A DNA stretch of 64,000 nucleotides from contig NZ_FNKO01000001.1 of the NCBI RefSeq assembly GCF_900100925.1, positions 1,488,001-1,552,000 of the forward strand, read 5' to 3'. Under the pieces are notes generated by a model. That model saw only the letters and a list, made by a program, of their open reading frames with translations, had not been told where the DNA came from and made no database searches. Both the position numbers and the translations under genes were made by a program. Each line of letters begins with the position of its first letter. Positions within the stretch are counted from its first letter, which is position 1. Below are positions 1 to 9,289 of the stretch, in pieces. The stretch is from Actinopolyspora saharensis (GTDB lineage: Bacteria; Actinomycetota; Actinomycetes; Mycobacteriales; Pseudonocardiaceae).

Positions 1-423
1 CTGCTGCGCGTGCGCGTCCAGCGTGGAGCTGGCGCTCTCGAGATCGGCCCGGCTGTCGTCCACCAGCCGCGGGACCGCCCCGCTGGATCTCACCTCGTCG
101 AACTGGGCCCGGTCGGTGACACCTACGACGAGCTCTCCGCTCTCGGCCTTGTAGTGGAAGCCGCCGAAGCCCTTGCCCAGCTCTTCCCGGACCCGATCGG
201 CGATGTCCCTCGCCGCCGCCTCGTCGGCGATCCGCTGCTCGGCCTGAGTGCGAGTCAGTCCCAGATCGCGTTGCATGGCCTGCATCATCGTGGTCGCCTG
301 CTCGGGACTGTTCTGCTCAGGAGCAGCCGCGGTGTTCGCCGTGGCTGGAACCGCCATGGCGGTCAGCGTGCCGGCCGCCAACAGCGCGGTCGCGGCCATA
401 CGGCCGGTCTTCTTCCGTTGCAT
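1..423 (-). CDS. Secreted S1-family serine protease (streptogrisin-like), N-terminal part only
   Basis: The reverse strand reads from ATG at 423 through the left edge of the window without a stop, so about 141 N-terminal codons are visible. The product opens with a Sec-type signal: a basic start (MQRKKTGRM), a hydrophobic stretch rich in Ala/Leu, and a likely cleavage after Ala near residue 30. What follows (QRDLGLTRTQAEQRIADEA, then a Gly-Phe-Gly-Gly segment) looks like the propeptide of alpha-lytic protease/streptogrisin-type S1 peptidases, which acts as a folding chaperone. The catalytic domain lies outside the window, so protease activity is inferred from the propeptide only. A GGGAG ribosome site sits 8 bases before the ATG. 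It is probably a single-gene unit expressed from the promoter at 496-525. Confidence 0.72.
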   Translation of the reverse strand, partial: MQRKKTGRMAATALLAAGTLTAMAVPATANTAAAPEQNSPEQATTMMQAMQRDLGLTRTQAEQRIADEAAARDIADRVREELGKGFGGFHYKAESGELVVGVTDRAQFDEVRSSGAVPRLVDDSRADLESASSTLDAHAQQ

Positions 424-495
424 CCGTGTTCTCCCTAACTGCGAAAACGGATCGTCTTCGGTGACCGGCAAGTTTCCTGAGAAATGGGAAGGACG

Positions 496-525
496 ACAAT
501 ACTGCGTTTGCAGTAGCGCTCGCAA
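496..525 (-). promoter_or_regulatory. Promoter of the S1 protease with an operator-like palindrome
   Basis: On the minus strand TTGCGA (520-525) and TATTGT (496-501) are spaced by 18 bases, a sigma70-like arrangement about 75 bases upstream of the protease start. A perfect inverted repeat TACTGC-GTTT-GCAGTA (500-515) overlaps the -10 box and the spacer. That position suits a repressor operator. The regulator is unknown. Confidence 0.45.
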
Positions 526-619
526 AAAGAGCAATCCCCAACAATCACGATGCGTGAAAAAAAGCACAAAAACACCGAGCGCCCATCAAGAAAAAATTAA
601 GATCATTTTCTTTCCCGCG

Positions 620-647
620 TTGACATCGCGCCGGAATCGGCTAGAGT
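620..647 (+). promoter_or_regulatory. Rightward sigma70-like promoter element
   Basis: A perfect TTGACA (620-625) is followed after 16 bases by TAGAGT (642-647). No annotated gene starts downstream on the plus strand before cutA. Transcription would start near 654 and meet the hairpin at 961-994. Confidence 0.4.
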
Positions 648-653
648 GATTCG

Positions 654-994
654 GCTTCCCCGCTGCTTCCCACCGGGAAGACCTGGGGATTCACGTCCGT
701 GAAACATACTCACCGGTCGAAGTCGATGGCGAGAACACGACGAACACGCTGGGTGGCGACGCTCGCCCTCCAATGACCCCCGCAGCGGAGAAGAACGCGA
801 AAAACGGCAATGAAGAACGTGCCCGGCCGAGGGCGAAACCCGGCCTGCTTTCCCGTCGTTCGCCCGTCCCTCCCGGAAGGACGCGACACGCCGCCTCGAG
901 GTTGCTTCGACGAACCTCGGAAAGCGAGGAAGCCCCACACCGCACCGCGCCCGACGCGCGAGAAGTGGGGCCCTGATTCCGGGACCCCACTTCT
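654..994 (+). ncRNA. Candidate untranslated or micro-peptide transcript
   Basis: This is an inference from signals, not homology. A TTGACA/TAGAGT promoter precedes it. The first 50 bases contain two perfect small hairpins, CTTCCC-ACC-GGGAAG (666-680) and TTCACG-TC-CGTGAA (690-703). A strong hairpin at 961-994 could end it. A 16-codon frame starting at 727 (MARTRRTRWVATLALQ) could be translated. No known RNA family is recognised. Confidence 0.2.
961..994 (-). terminator. Hairpin terminator downstream of gltD
   Basis: AGAAGTGGGG-CCC pairs with GGG-ACCCCACTTCT, a stem of about 13 bp with one bulge and a 7-base loop, starting 22 bases past the gltD stop. No T-run follows on the minus strand, as is common in actinomycetes. 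The hairpin could also stop rightward transcription. Confidence 0.6.
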
Positions 995-1016
995 CGATCG
1001 CCCTGTGGAGCGCAGT

Positions 1017-2468
1017 TCAGGAAAGCGGCCGATCGGTCGGAGCGATGGGCGCCGGAAGCACATCGCGTCCGCTCAGATAGCGGTCGACGCCCGCGGCGGC
1101 GGACCGCCCCTCCGAGATCGCCCACACGATCAGCGACTGCCCGCGTCCCATGTCACCCGCGCTGAACACACCGTCCACACTGGTCATGAACGAGTCGTTT
1201 CGCGCGACGTTGCCCCTGGGATCGAGTTCCACGCCCAGCTCGTCGACCAGGCCTGCCCGCTCCGGGCCGGCGAATCCCATGGCCAGCAGAACCAGCTGGC
1301 ACGGCAGTTCCCGCTCCGTGCCCTCCACTGGAACGAACTGGCCGTTCTCCCGGCGAACCTCGACCAGGCGCAGCGCGCGCAGGTTGCCCTGCTCGTCGCC
1401 GAGGAGCTCCTGGGTGTTCACCGAGAACAACCGCTGACCGCCCTCCTCGTGCGCCGAGGAGACCCGGTAGAGCATCGGGTAGGTCGGCCACGGCTGGTTG
1501 TCCACCCGCTCCTTCGGAGGAGTGGGCATGATCTCCAGCTGCGTGACGGAGGCCGCGCCCTGGCGATGCGCCGTACCGAGGCAGTCGGCACCGGTGTCGC
1601 CGCCTCCGATGATGACCACGTCCTTGCCCGCGGCGTCGATGGGTGAGCGCTCCAGGTCGCCCTCCTGCACCCGGTTCGCAGGCGGCAGGTACTCCATCGC
1701 CTGGTGGACACCGTTGAGCTCCCGGCCCGTGGTCGGAAGGTCGCGGGACCGGGTGGAGCCGCCCGCCATCACCACGGCGTCGTGCTCCGCGCGCAACTGC
1801 TCGACCGTGAGATCCACGCCCACGTTCACGCCGGTCCGGAACTCGGTTCCCTCCGCGCGCATCTGATCGAGCCTGCGGTCCAGGCGGAACTTCTCCATCT
1901 TGAACTCGGGGATCCCGTAGCGCAGCAGCCCGCCGATCCGGTCGGCGCGCTCGTAGACGACCACGCGGTGCCCGGCCCGGGTGAGCTGCTGAGCCGCTGC
2001 CAGCCCCGCAGGTCCCGAGCCGACCACGGCCACGGTGTGGCCGGTCCGCGTCTCGGGGGGCTGCGGCTGAACCCAGCCCTCCTCCCAGGCCCGGTCGACG
2101 ATCTCGATCTCGACCTGCTTGATGCTCACGGCGTCCGAGTTGATGCCGAGCACGCAGGCGGCCTCGCAGGGAGCCGGGCACAGCGTCCCCGTGAACTCGG
2201 GGAAGTTGTTGGTCGCGTGCAACCGCTCGATGGCGCTGCGCCAGTCCTCACGCCAGACGAGGTCGTTCCACTCCGGGATCAGGTTTCCCAGCGGACAGCC
2301 CTGGTGGCAGAACGGGATCCCGCAGTCCATGCAGCGCCCGGCCTGCTGCTGCAGGTTCTGCTGGGAGAACTCCTCGTAGACCTCCCGCCAGTCCTTGATG
2401 CGAATGTCCACCGGACGGCGCCGCGGGGTCTCGCGCGGCGTGGTCAGAAAGCCCTTCGGATCAGCCAT
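1017..2468 (-). CDS. gltD: Glutamate synthase (NADPH) small subunit
   Basis: The 483-residue beta subunit of GOGAT passes electrons from NADPH through FAD and Fe-S clusters to GltB for glutamate formation from 2-oxoglutarate and glutamine. The N-terminal cysteine clusters [14 protein letters not shown] and CPAPCEAAC bind the 4Fe-4S centres. [10 protein letters not shown] is the FAD-binding Rossmann motif and GGGDTGADC the NADPH-binding one. Length is normal for the family (about 480). The start MADPKG at 2468 overlaps the gltB stop by 8 bases, so the two genes are translationally coupled. A longer upstream frame exists but runs inside gltB. The gene is the last of the leftward gltBD operon and is followed by the hairpin at 961-994. 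Confidence 0.96.
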   Translation of the reverse strand: MADPKGFLTTPRETPRRRPVDIRIKDWREVYEEFSQQNLQQQAGRCMDCGIPFCHQGCPLGNLIPEWNDLVWREDWRSAIERLHATNNFPEFTGTLCPAPCEAACVLGINSDAVSIKQVEIEIVDRAWEEGWVQPQPPETRTGHTVAVVGSGPAGLAAAQQLTRAGHRVVVYERADRIGGLLRYGIPEFKMEKFRLDRRLDQMRAEGTEFRTGVNVGVDLTVEQLRAEHDAVVMAGGSTRSRDLPTTGRELNGVHQAMEYLPPANRVQEGDLERSPIDAAGKDVVIIGGGDTGADCLGTAHRQGAASVTQLEIMPTPPKERVDNQPWPTYPMLYRVSSAHEEGGQRLFSVNTQELLGDEQGNLRALRLVEVRRENGQFVPVEGTERELPCQLVLLAMGFAGPERAGLVDELGVELDPRGNVARNDSFMTSVDGVFSAGDMGRGQSLIVWAISEGRSAAAGVDRYLSGRDVLPAPIAPTDRPLS

Positions 2469-5400
2469 GTGCGGCCTCCATGATCGCCTCGTTGACGTCG
2501 CGGCCGTCGCGTTCGGCATCGGCCTTGGCATTGAGCACGCGCTTGAAGTCCTTCGGCATGACCTTGACGAAACGCCGCACCGCGGAGTCCCAGTCAGCCA
2601 GCAGGTCGCGCGCCACGGTGGAGCCCGTCTCCGCGCGGTGCTTGTCGACCAGTTCGGCCAGCTCCCGCCGGTCCTCTTCCTCGAGCGGATCCAGATCCAC
2701 CATCTCCTGGTTGACCCGCTCGGGACGCAGGTCGAGAACGTAGGCGAGGCCACCGGACATGCCCGCCGCGAAGTTGCGTCCCGTGTCGCCCAGAACCACG
2801 ACACGGCCGCCCGTCATGTACTCACAACCGTGGTCGCCCACTCCTTCGACGACCGCGAAGGCGCCCGAGTTGCGCACGGCGAACCGCTCGCCGACCATCC
2901 CGCGGACGTACATCTCGCCGCCGGTGGAACCGTAGAGCATCACGTTGCCCGCGATCACGTTCCGCTCGGCCGCGAAACCCGCGCTCTCCGGAGGACGCAG
3001 CACTATCCGGCCACCGGACAACCCCTTGCCGACGTAGTCGTTGGAGTCGCCGACCAGCCGCAGCGTGATGCCGCGCGGCACGAAGGCGCCGAACGACTGT
3101 CCCGCCGAACCGGTGAAGGTGAGGTCGATCGTGTCATCGGCCAACCCGGCCCCGCCCCACTTCCGGGTGAGCTCGGAACCGAGCATGGTGCCGACCGAAC
3201 GGTTCACGTTGCGTATCGGCATCTCCAGGCGCAGCGGGGACCCGTCCGACAGCGCTCCCTCGCTGAGCTGGATCAGGGTGTTGTCCAGCGCCTTCTCCAG
3301 CCCGTGCTCCTGCTTGCCGGTGCAGTGCCTGGCCTCGCCCTCGGCGACCTCGGGCACGTGCAGGATCGGCGACAGGTCGATGCCCTCGGTCTTCCAGTGC
3401 TTGGAGGCCGGATCGGTGTCGAGCACCTCCGTGTGCCCGATGGCCTCCTCGATGGAGCGGAAACCGAGCGCGGCGAGGTGCTCCCTGACCTCCTGGGCGA
3501 TGAACTCGAAGAACTTGACGATGTAGTCGGCCTGCCCGTCGAACTTGGCCCGCAGGTCGGGATTTTGCGTCGCCACCCCGACCGGGCAGGTGTCCAGGTG
3601 GCACACCCGCATCATGACGCAACCGGACACCACCAGCGGAGCGGTGGCGAAACCGAACTCCTCGGCCCCGAGCAGTGCCGCCAGCACCACGTCGCGTCCG
3701 GTCTTGAGCTGGCCGTCGGTCTGCACGACGATCCGATCGCGCAATCCGTTGGCCAGCAACGTCTGCTGCGTCTCGGCCAGTCCGAGCTCCCAGGGAGCAC
3801 CCGCGTGCTTGATCGAGGACAGCGGCGAGGCACCCGTGCCGCCGTCGTGACCCGAGATGAGCACCACGTCCGCGTGGGCCTTGCTCACCCCCGCGGCGAC
3901 CGTACCGACGCCCACCTCGGAAACGAGCTTGACGTGCACCCGCGCCCGCGGGTTGGCGTTCTTCAGGTCGTAGATGAGCTGGGCTATGTCCTCGATCGAG
4001 TAGATGTCGTGGTGCGGGGGTGGCGAGATCAGCCCCACGCCCGGGGTGGAGTGCCGCGTCTCGGCGATCCACGGATACACCTTGTGCCCGGGGAGCTGTC
4101 CGCCCTCGCCCGGCTTGGCCCCCTGCGCGATCTTGATCTGAATGTCGTCCGCGTTGACCAGGTACTCACTGGTCACGCCGAAACGCCCGCTGGCGGCCTG
4201 CTTGATGGCGGAACGACGCCAGTCCCCGTTGGAGTCCACGGTGAACCTGTCGGCGTCCTCACCGCCCTCACCGGTGTTGGACTTGGCGCCCAGCCTGTTC
4301 ATGGCCACCGCGAGGACCTCGTGCATCTCCTTGGAGATCGAGCCGTAGGAGATTCCTCCGGTGGCGAACCGCTTGACGATCTCGGAGATCGGCTCCACCT
4401 CGTCGATGTCGACCGGCTCGCGCGCACCCTCCTTGAAGCGCAGCAGCCCGCGCAGGGTCATCAACCGTTCGGACTGCTCGTCCACGTAGTTGGTGTACTC
4501 CTTGAAGATGTCGTACTGACCGCTGCGCGTGGAGTGCTGCAGCTTGAAGACCGTGTGCGGGTTGAACAGGTGGGGATCGCCCTCGCGGCGCCACTGGTAC
4601 TCCCCGCCCACGTCGAGTTCACGGTGGTGGGCCTTGATCCCGTCCGAGGGGAAGGTCTTGCGGTGCCGTTCGCCGATCTCGGTGGCCAGCGTCTCGAAGT
4701 CGAGACCGCCGAGCCTGGAGGTGGTACCGGTGAAGCACCGGTCCACGATCTCCTCGCCGAGCCCGATGGCCTCGAAGATCTGCGCCCCCGTGTAGGAGGC
4801 GACCGTGGAGACGCCGATCTTCGACATGGTCTTGCGCAACCCCTTGCCGAGGGCCTTGATCAAGTTCTTGGTGGCCTGCTTGCCGTCCACACCCGACAGT
4901 TCGCCGCGCGCGGCCAGCTCCTCCACGCTCGCCATCGCCAGGTACGGGTTGACGGCGGCGGCGCCGTATCCGATCAGCAGCGCGACGTGGTGCACCTCGC
5001 GCACGTCACCCGCTTCGACGACGAGCCCGACCTGGGTCCTGGTCTTCTCCCGGACGAGGTGGTGGTGCACCGCCCCGGTCAGCAGCAGCGAGGGGATCGC
5101 CGCGTACTCGGAGTCGGCTCCCCGGTCGGACAGCACGATGATCCGGGCGCCGCCTGCCACGGCCTCGGACACCTCGCGGGAGATCTCCTCGATCCGCTCC
5201 CGCAGCGCCTGGCCACCGCCCGAGGCGCGGTAGACCATGTGGATGGTCACCGACGCCAGTTCCGGCCGGTCCCCGTCGTCGTTGATGTGGACGAGCTTGG
5301 CGAGCTCGTCGTTGTCCAGCACCGGGAAGGGCAGCACGAGCTGCCGGCACGCGGCCGGGTCGGTTTCCAGCAGGTTGTGCTCGGGACCGACGTGCGTGGT

Positions 5401-7031
5401 CAGCGAGGTGACCATCTCCTCGCGGATGGCGTCCAGCGCCGGGTTGGTCACCTGGGCGAACAGCTGGGTGAAGTAGTCGAACAGCTGCCTGGGGCGCTCG
5501 GACAGCGGGGCGAGCGGGGCGTCGTTGCCCATCGAACCGACCGGCTCGGCACCTCCGCTCGCCATGGGTTTGAGCAGCCTGTCCACCTCTTCCGAGGTGT
5601 AACCGAACAACTGCTGGCGCTGCACCAGCGAGGAGTGCGACGGCACCTCCCTGGACCGCTGCGGCAGCTCGTCCAGGTGCAGCAGTCCCTCGTCGAGCCA
5701 CTGCCGGTAGGGGTACTGCGTGGCGAGGTCGTTCTTGATCTCCTCGTCGGGGACGAGGCGTCCCTGCTCCGTGTCGACGAGGAACATCCGCCCCGGCTGC
5801 AGTCGGCCTTTGCGGGCGACGCGCTCCGGGTCGATGTCCAGCACACCGGTTTCACTGGCGAGCACGACCATGTTGTCGTGCGTGATCCAGTAGCGGCCGG
5901 GGCGCAGCCCGTTGCGGTCGAGCACGGCGCCGATCTGCGTCCCGTCGGTGAAGGTCACCAGGGCGGGCCCGTCCCACGGCTCCATGAGGTTGTTGTGGAA
6001 CTCGTAGAAGGCCCGGCGCTGCGGATCCATCTCCGCGTGGTTCTCCCACGCCTCGGGGATCATCATCAGCACGGAGTGCGGCAGCGACCGTCCCCCAGGT
6101 GCAGCAGTTCGAGCACCTCGTCGAACGAGGCCGAGTCGCTGGCTTCCGGGGTGACCATCGGGTAGATCCGGGACAGGTCCCCCGGGATCAGCTCGGTGTC
6201 GAGCATGCTCTCCCGGGTGCGCATCCAGTTCCGGTTGCCGCGCATGGTGTTGATCTCACCGTTGTGGGCGACGTAGCGGTACGGATGCGCCAGGGGCCAC
6301 GAGGGGAAGGTGTTGGTGGAGAACCGCGAGTGGACCAGCCCGATGGCGCTGGTGAAGCGCTCGTCGGTCAGATCCATGAAGAAGGCGTCGAGCTGCGCCT
6401 CGGTCAACATCCCCTTGTAGACGAGGGTGCGTGCCGACAGGCTCGGGAAGTAGACGTCCGTCTCGTGCTCGGCCCGCTTGCGCAGGCAGAAGGCGCGGCG
6501 CTCCAGCCGCATCCGCGCGTCCCTCCCGTCGGAGTCCGCGTCGGGCCCCTCGGTGACGAACAGCTGGCGGAAGCGCGGCATCACGCTCCGCGCCAGGGAA
6601 CCGGCACAACTCGGTTCGACCGGCAGCGTGCGCCAGCCGAGAACGTTCAGCCCCTCCTCGGAGGCGAGTCGTTCGATCTCGGCCGTGGCCCGCTCGAACT
6701 CGGCCTCGTCGTCCGGGAGAAAAGCGTTGCCCACCGCGTAGTGCCCCGCGGGAGGCAGTTCGAACGGAACAACCTCGCGCAAGAACGCGTCCGGCACCTG
6801 GGTCAGGATTCCCACCCCGTCACCAGTGTCCGGATCGGCGCCTTTCGCGCCCCGGTGTTCCAGATTACGCAGCGCTTCCAGCGCATTGCGCACGATCGCG
6901 CGATCTTTGCGTCCGGTCATGTCGGCGACCAGCGCCACACCGCACGCGTCGTGATCGTTGGCGGGGTCGTAAAGCCCCGCGCCGTCGGCGCCCCGTTGCA
7001 TCCGACCTCTCGCATTCTGGGAAACCGGCAT
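2461..7031 (-). pseudogene. gltB: Glutamate synthase large subunit, interrupted by a one-base frameshift
   Basis: The alpha subunit of GOGAT hydrolyses glutamine and builds glutamate on FMN/3Fe-4S. The start ATG at 7031 follows a strong GGGAGG site. Cys30 ([11 protein letters not shown]) is the expected N-terminal nucleophile of the class II amidotransferase domain after propeptide removal. Further on are the synthase domain with the 3Fe-4S cysteines [12 protein letters not shown] and a C-terminal GXGXG beta-helix. The frame breaks near 6092-6096: one part (7031 to ~6092) reads [11 protein letters not shown] and stops at 6066, while the rest resumes as [12 protein letters not shown]. Inserting one G in the run of five restores [18 protein letters not shown], giving a normal ~1,523-residue protein. 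Both halves are otherwise intact, so this may be a sequencing or assembly error in a homopolymer, or a very recent mutation. Confidence 0.9.
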
Positions 7032-7151
7032 TCGGATCCTCCCGTCATCAGGCAACGATCTCAGCCGCGCGAATACGACAGGCGAGACCGTGAAAACCTC
7101 TCCGGAGCTGACAAGAAGGATGCGCCGTTGCATTCTTGGTCAGTTTGCGGA

Positions 7152-7201
7152 ACTATACAGATTTCCGGGGTGTACGACTACGAGTAAGTAACACGTGTTA
7201 C
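7152..7201 (-). promoter_or_regulatory. gltB promoter region with palindrome
   Basis: On the minus strand a TATAGT -10 box (7152-7157) lacks a good -35. About 30 bases upstream of the -10 lies a perfect 14-base palindrome GTAACACGTGTTAC (7188-7201), centred near -50, a typical activator position. The GTAAC half-site resembles part of the GlnR box (GTnAC-n6-GaAAC). GlnR control would fit a glutamate synthase operon but the match is partial. The 5' UTR would be about 115 bases. Confidence 0.4.
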
Positions 7202-7370
7202 ACCTACACGTCTGCGTCCCACATCTTGGGAAAGTTTGCTCACGTACCGCGATCACGTGCGCACGCTTCCGGTGCCGAGAACGGGGTCACCGCCTCCGCA
7301 AGCGGACGCCACCACTACCGCACTCCAGCCGGGACGCCGTCAACCCCACGACCATCTCGTTGCTTACTTC

Positions 7371-7391
7371 CGAGTGAGGATCGCTCACTCG
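7371..7391. repeat. Inverted repeat, operator-like
   Basis: Perfect 8-base arms CGAGTGAG and CTCACTCG flank a 5-base centre GATCG. It lies about 215 bases upstream of the gltB -10. A TetR-type operator is possible but nothing nearby names a regulator. Confidence 0.35.
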
Positions 7392-7604
7392 TCTCCGCAC
7401 TCGATGATAACCATCCGCGTCCACACGGCAATGATTTCTTTGAGTACTGAAAACACGAACACCACGAACACAGCTGGTCACACCTTCGGAGCAGCTCCCG
7501 CCCGTCTCGGTCCCTTCGATGCGCGTCGAACCTGCCGGGGCCACGCGCGGCCGTGGTGCGCTCCCGGCCGACGTTCCAACCTCGCCGGGGCGGACTTCCG
7601 ACGA

Positions 7605-7685
7605 AAAAAGTTCCTCCCCGCGGGAAAGCATTCCCGAAAATCGATTCCCCACAAAGCAGCGGGGAAGAAAAGTTCCCTCGAAGAA
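7605..7685. repeat. Cluster of short inverted repeats
   Basis: Within 80 bases are CGGGAA-AGCA-TTCCCG (7621-7636), TTCCCC...GGGGAA with a 10-base loop (7645-7666), and repeated AAGTTCC / AAACATTCC units. The stretch is richer in A than its surroundings. On the minus strand the GGAAC-TTTTTT end resembles a U-run. It could be part of a structured RNA. Confidence 0.3.
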
Positions 7686-7878
7686 ACATTCCGCCTCACC
7701 CGGTGGGCGAAAACGCGCCTCAACGACCGCTCGACGGCGCAAGCCCGCTCCGCCCGCCCGGGAACTCGGGCAGCCGCCCGCACACCCCCTCGAATCCACC
7801 ACTACCCAAGCACCCCCTGGGGGCGCTTTCCGCGAGCGCCCCTCCTCCGGAGCAGCACGGGCCCCGCAGAACTGAGTG

Positions 7879-7913
7879 CCGCCGGTTCCGCGCTCTCGGC
7901 GGAACCGACGGCA
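7879..7913. repeat. Long imperfect hairpin
   Basis: GCCGCCGGTTCCGC pairs with GCGGAACCGACGGC apart from one mismatch, around a short loop. It lies 130 bases past the pterin dehydratase gene end and may be a second terminator for that gene. Confidence 0.35.
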
Positions 7914-8040
7914 CCTCCCCGCGGATCCACTGCCCGGGCTGACCCGCAGCTGGACCGGAGGGATCACTACCGGGCGGCCTCACTGGCGGAGATCACGGCC
8001 CGGGCTTCGCGGGCAGAACCGGTTCCCCGCGCGGCGGGAG

Positions 8041-8061
8041 GGCTTCACCCCTGGCGGTGAA
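8041..8061 (-). terminator. Hairpin overlapping the pterin dehydratase stop
   Basis: GGCTTCACC and GGTGAAGCC pair around a 6-base loop. The stem includes the stop codon at 8045-8047. Confidence 0.5.
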
Positions 8062-8332
8062 GCCCTTCGATGCGCTCGGCCAGGGCCAGATCGTTCTCCG
8101 TCACACCGCCCGCGGAATGCGTGGTGATGTGCACCGTGAGCCGGTTGTAGTCGTGCACGGACATGTCGGGGTGGTGATCGGCCTCGTTCGCCAGGTGGGC
8201 GACGGCGTTGGCCAGGCTCATCGCGGAGAGGAACCCCTTGAGCTGCCAGGTCTTGTGCACCGCGCCGTCACGGTACTCCCAGCCGGAAGCGAGCCGCTTC
8301 TCGATCGTGTCCTGCTGCAACAACTCGGGCAC
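8045..8332 (-). CDS. 4a-hydroxytetrahydrobiopterin dehydratase (pterin carbinolamine dehydratase)
   Basis: This 95-residue protein is a complete PCD/DCoH-fold enzyme, which dehydrates 4a-hydroxy-tetrahydropterin so that the pterin cofactor can be recycled. The catalytic signature is clear: EADHHPDM, then NRLTVHITTHS and GGVTENDLALA, with the family's histidines and the Asp-Leu-Ala tail. Length is typical (90-110). It stands alone, separated from DUF2795 by 66 bases, and no phenylalanine hydroxylase lies in the window, so its pterin partner is unknown. Many bacteria carry such PCD genes away from any hydroxylase and may use them for molybdopterin-related or other roles. Confidence 0.9.
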   Translation of the reverse strand: MPELLQQDTIEKRLASGWEYRDGAVHKTWQLKGFLSAMSLANAVAHLANEADHHPDMSVHDYNRLTVHITTHSAGGVTENDLALAERIEGLHRQG

Positions 8333-8398
8333 TGCGGGCCCTCCTCACTGTCGTTCTACGTCGGCGGATATGCCTTTCCGGAAGGCGGCATCACGGAC

Positions 8399-8614
8399 TC
8401 ACCCCGAGGACGATTCCTGCTCGGGACGCTGCGGAACGGCACTGGCGACCTCCGCACTGTCCTGATACGTCCCCTCGGGCAGCGTCCGCAGCGCGCGCAG
8501 GGTCCGCGGATCGGCCTGGCGGTCCTCGGCGTAGCGAAGCAGCCGCTGCTTGTCGGCCGGGAACTCCAAGCCCTGCAGGGCCTTGTTCACGCGGCGTTCG
8601 TCCGCATCCGTCAT
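8399..8614 (-). CDS. DUF2795 domain protein
   Basis: A 71-residue protein starting with MTDADERRVNKALQG at 8614, placed by a strong GGAGG site 6 bases upstream; the longer frame to 8698 lacks such a site. The sequence LEFPADKQRLLRYAED, then LRTLPEGTYQDSAEV, fits the DUF2795 pattern, a short helical domain common in actinobacteria. The function is unknown. The last 15 residues are polar and probably flexible. It is divergent from cutA with a 158-base gap. Confidence 0.75.
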   Translation of the reverse strand: MTDADERRVNKALQGLEFPADKQRLLRYAEDRQADPRTLRALRTLPEGTYQDSAEVASAVPQRPEQESSSG

Positions 8615-8760
8615 GGCACCCTCCTGGCGGCAAGGTACGTCCGCGGGCGCGTCGTTGATCACCCCCGGGGGACCAACGGCGCGCCTACTGTCCGCCACGG
8701 GGATACCGTCCGGTGAACACGGGTAAACGTGCCTGCCGGATCTTTTCGCCGTTTTGCGGC

Positions 8761-8766
8761 TAGCCT
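8761..8766 (+). promoter_or_regulatory. -10 box of a leaderless cutA transcript
   Basis: TAGCCT lies 6 bases before the cutA ATG and there is no Shine-Dalgarno sequence. This is the pattern of an actinobacterial leaderless mRNA starting at the A of ATG. No good -35 is visible. Confidence 0.45.
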
Positions 8767-8772
8767 GAGATC

Positions 8773-9090
8773 ATGGCGGAATACGTACAGGTCATCACGA
8801 CGACCGACTCGGAGGAGACCGCCGCCGAACTGGCGCGCGGTGTCGTGGCGGGCCGCTTCGGCGCGTGCGTCCAAGTGGCACCGATTCGCAGCTTCTTCCG
8901 CTGGGAGGGGGGCGTGCAGGACGAGCAGGAGTGGCAGCTGCAGATCAAAACCTCCCGCGATCGCGTCGACGAGCTGATCGGGCACCTCAAGCAGCAGCAC
9001 AACTACGACGTGCCGGAGGTGATCGCCACCCCGATCGTCACGGGCGCTTCCGACTACCTCTCCTGGATCGACGAGGAAACCGGTTCCTGA
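8773..9090 (+). CDS. cutA: CutA-family divalent cation tolerance protein
   Basis: A 105-residue protein of the trimeric CutA1 family, a PII-like ferredoxin fold linked to divalent metal tolerance, although its molecular role is not settled. Family hallmarks are visible: VQVITTTDSEETA at the N terminus, GACVQVAPIRSFFRWEGGVQ with the conserved Cys and the Tyr/Phe-Trp segment, and the C-terminal VPEVIATPIV followed by YLSWI. The length is typical. The transcript is probably leaderless. A palindromic hairpin at 9181-9205 follows. Confidence 0.93.
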   Translation: MAEYVQVITTTDSEETAAELARGVVAGRFGACVQVAPIRSFFRWEGGVQDEQEWQLQIKTSRDRVDELIGHLKQQHNYDVPEVIATPIVTGASDYLSWIDEETGS

Positions 9091-9180
9091 CCCCGTTCCC
9101 CGAAAAGCGCAGTTCCCGAGAAGCGCACTCCACGATCAACGACACGGACGAGGGCGCGGGCCGGCTCCCCGGAAGGGGTG

Positions 9181-9205
9181 AAGTGGAATCGTCCCGAATC
9201 CACTT
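9181..9205 (+). terminator. Hairpin downstream of cutA
   Basis: AAGTGGA-A-TCG pairs with CGA-A-TCCACTT around a 3-base loop, with one internal A/A mismatch. It lies 90 bases after the cutA stop and before the next gene. Confidence 0.45.
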
Positions 9206-9289
9206 CCCGGCCTGCGCCCGGCTGGGGACGCAGCACCGCCCGACCGAGGCGCGCCGCCCCAGCGACGAACAGGCAAGGGACCCACCCGG

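Larger units (their letters stand above)
424..1016. other. Intergenic stretch without a convincing gene
   Basis: This 593-base stretch separates the protease start from the gltD stop. The left part (540-615) is unusually A/T-rich with runs of A. It holds the protease promoter, a rightward promoter-like element (620-647), two short hairpins (666-680 and 690-703) and the gltD terminator (961-994). Possible tiny reading frames are a 16-codon frame at 727-776 and a 67-codon frame at 773-976 that overlaps it by ATGA. Neither has a clear ribosome site or recognisable composition. Confidence 0.6.
7032..8044. other. One-kilobase geneless stretch upstream of gltB
   Basis: No frame here has plausible actinomycete coding character, a ribosome site and recognisable content together. 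The stretch holds the gltB promoter (7152-7201), an inverted repeat (7371-7391), a cluster of purine/pyrimidine inverted repeats (7605-7685) and a long hairpin (7879-7913). The last 160 bases lead into the terminator of the pterin dehydratase gene. Confidence 0.55.

Noticed and set aside
773..976. 67-codon plus-strand frame
   Set aside because: Arg/Pro-rich without a ribosome site. Kept only as a remark under the candidate transcript.
2395..6165. Very long plus-strand frame opposite gltB (1,256 codons)
   Set aside because: It is a GC-rich shadow of gltB, with His/Arg/Asp-rich composition and no family resemblance.
7236..8060. Plus-strand frame of 274 codons in the geneless stretch
   Set aside because: Composition is that of random GC-rich DNA, there is no ribosome site, and it runs through the dehydratase terminator.
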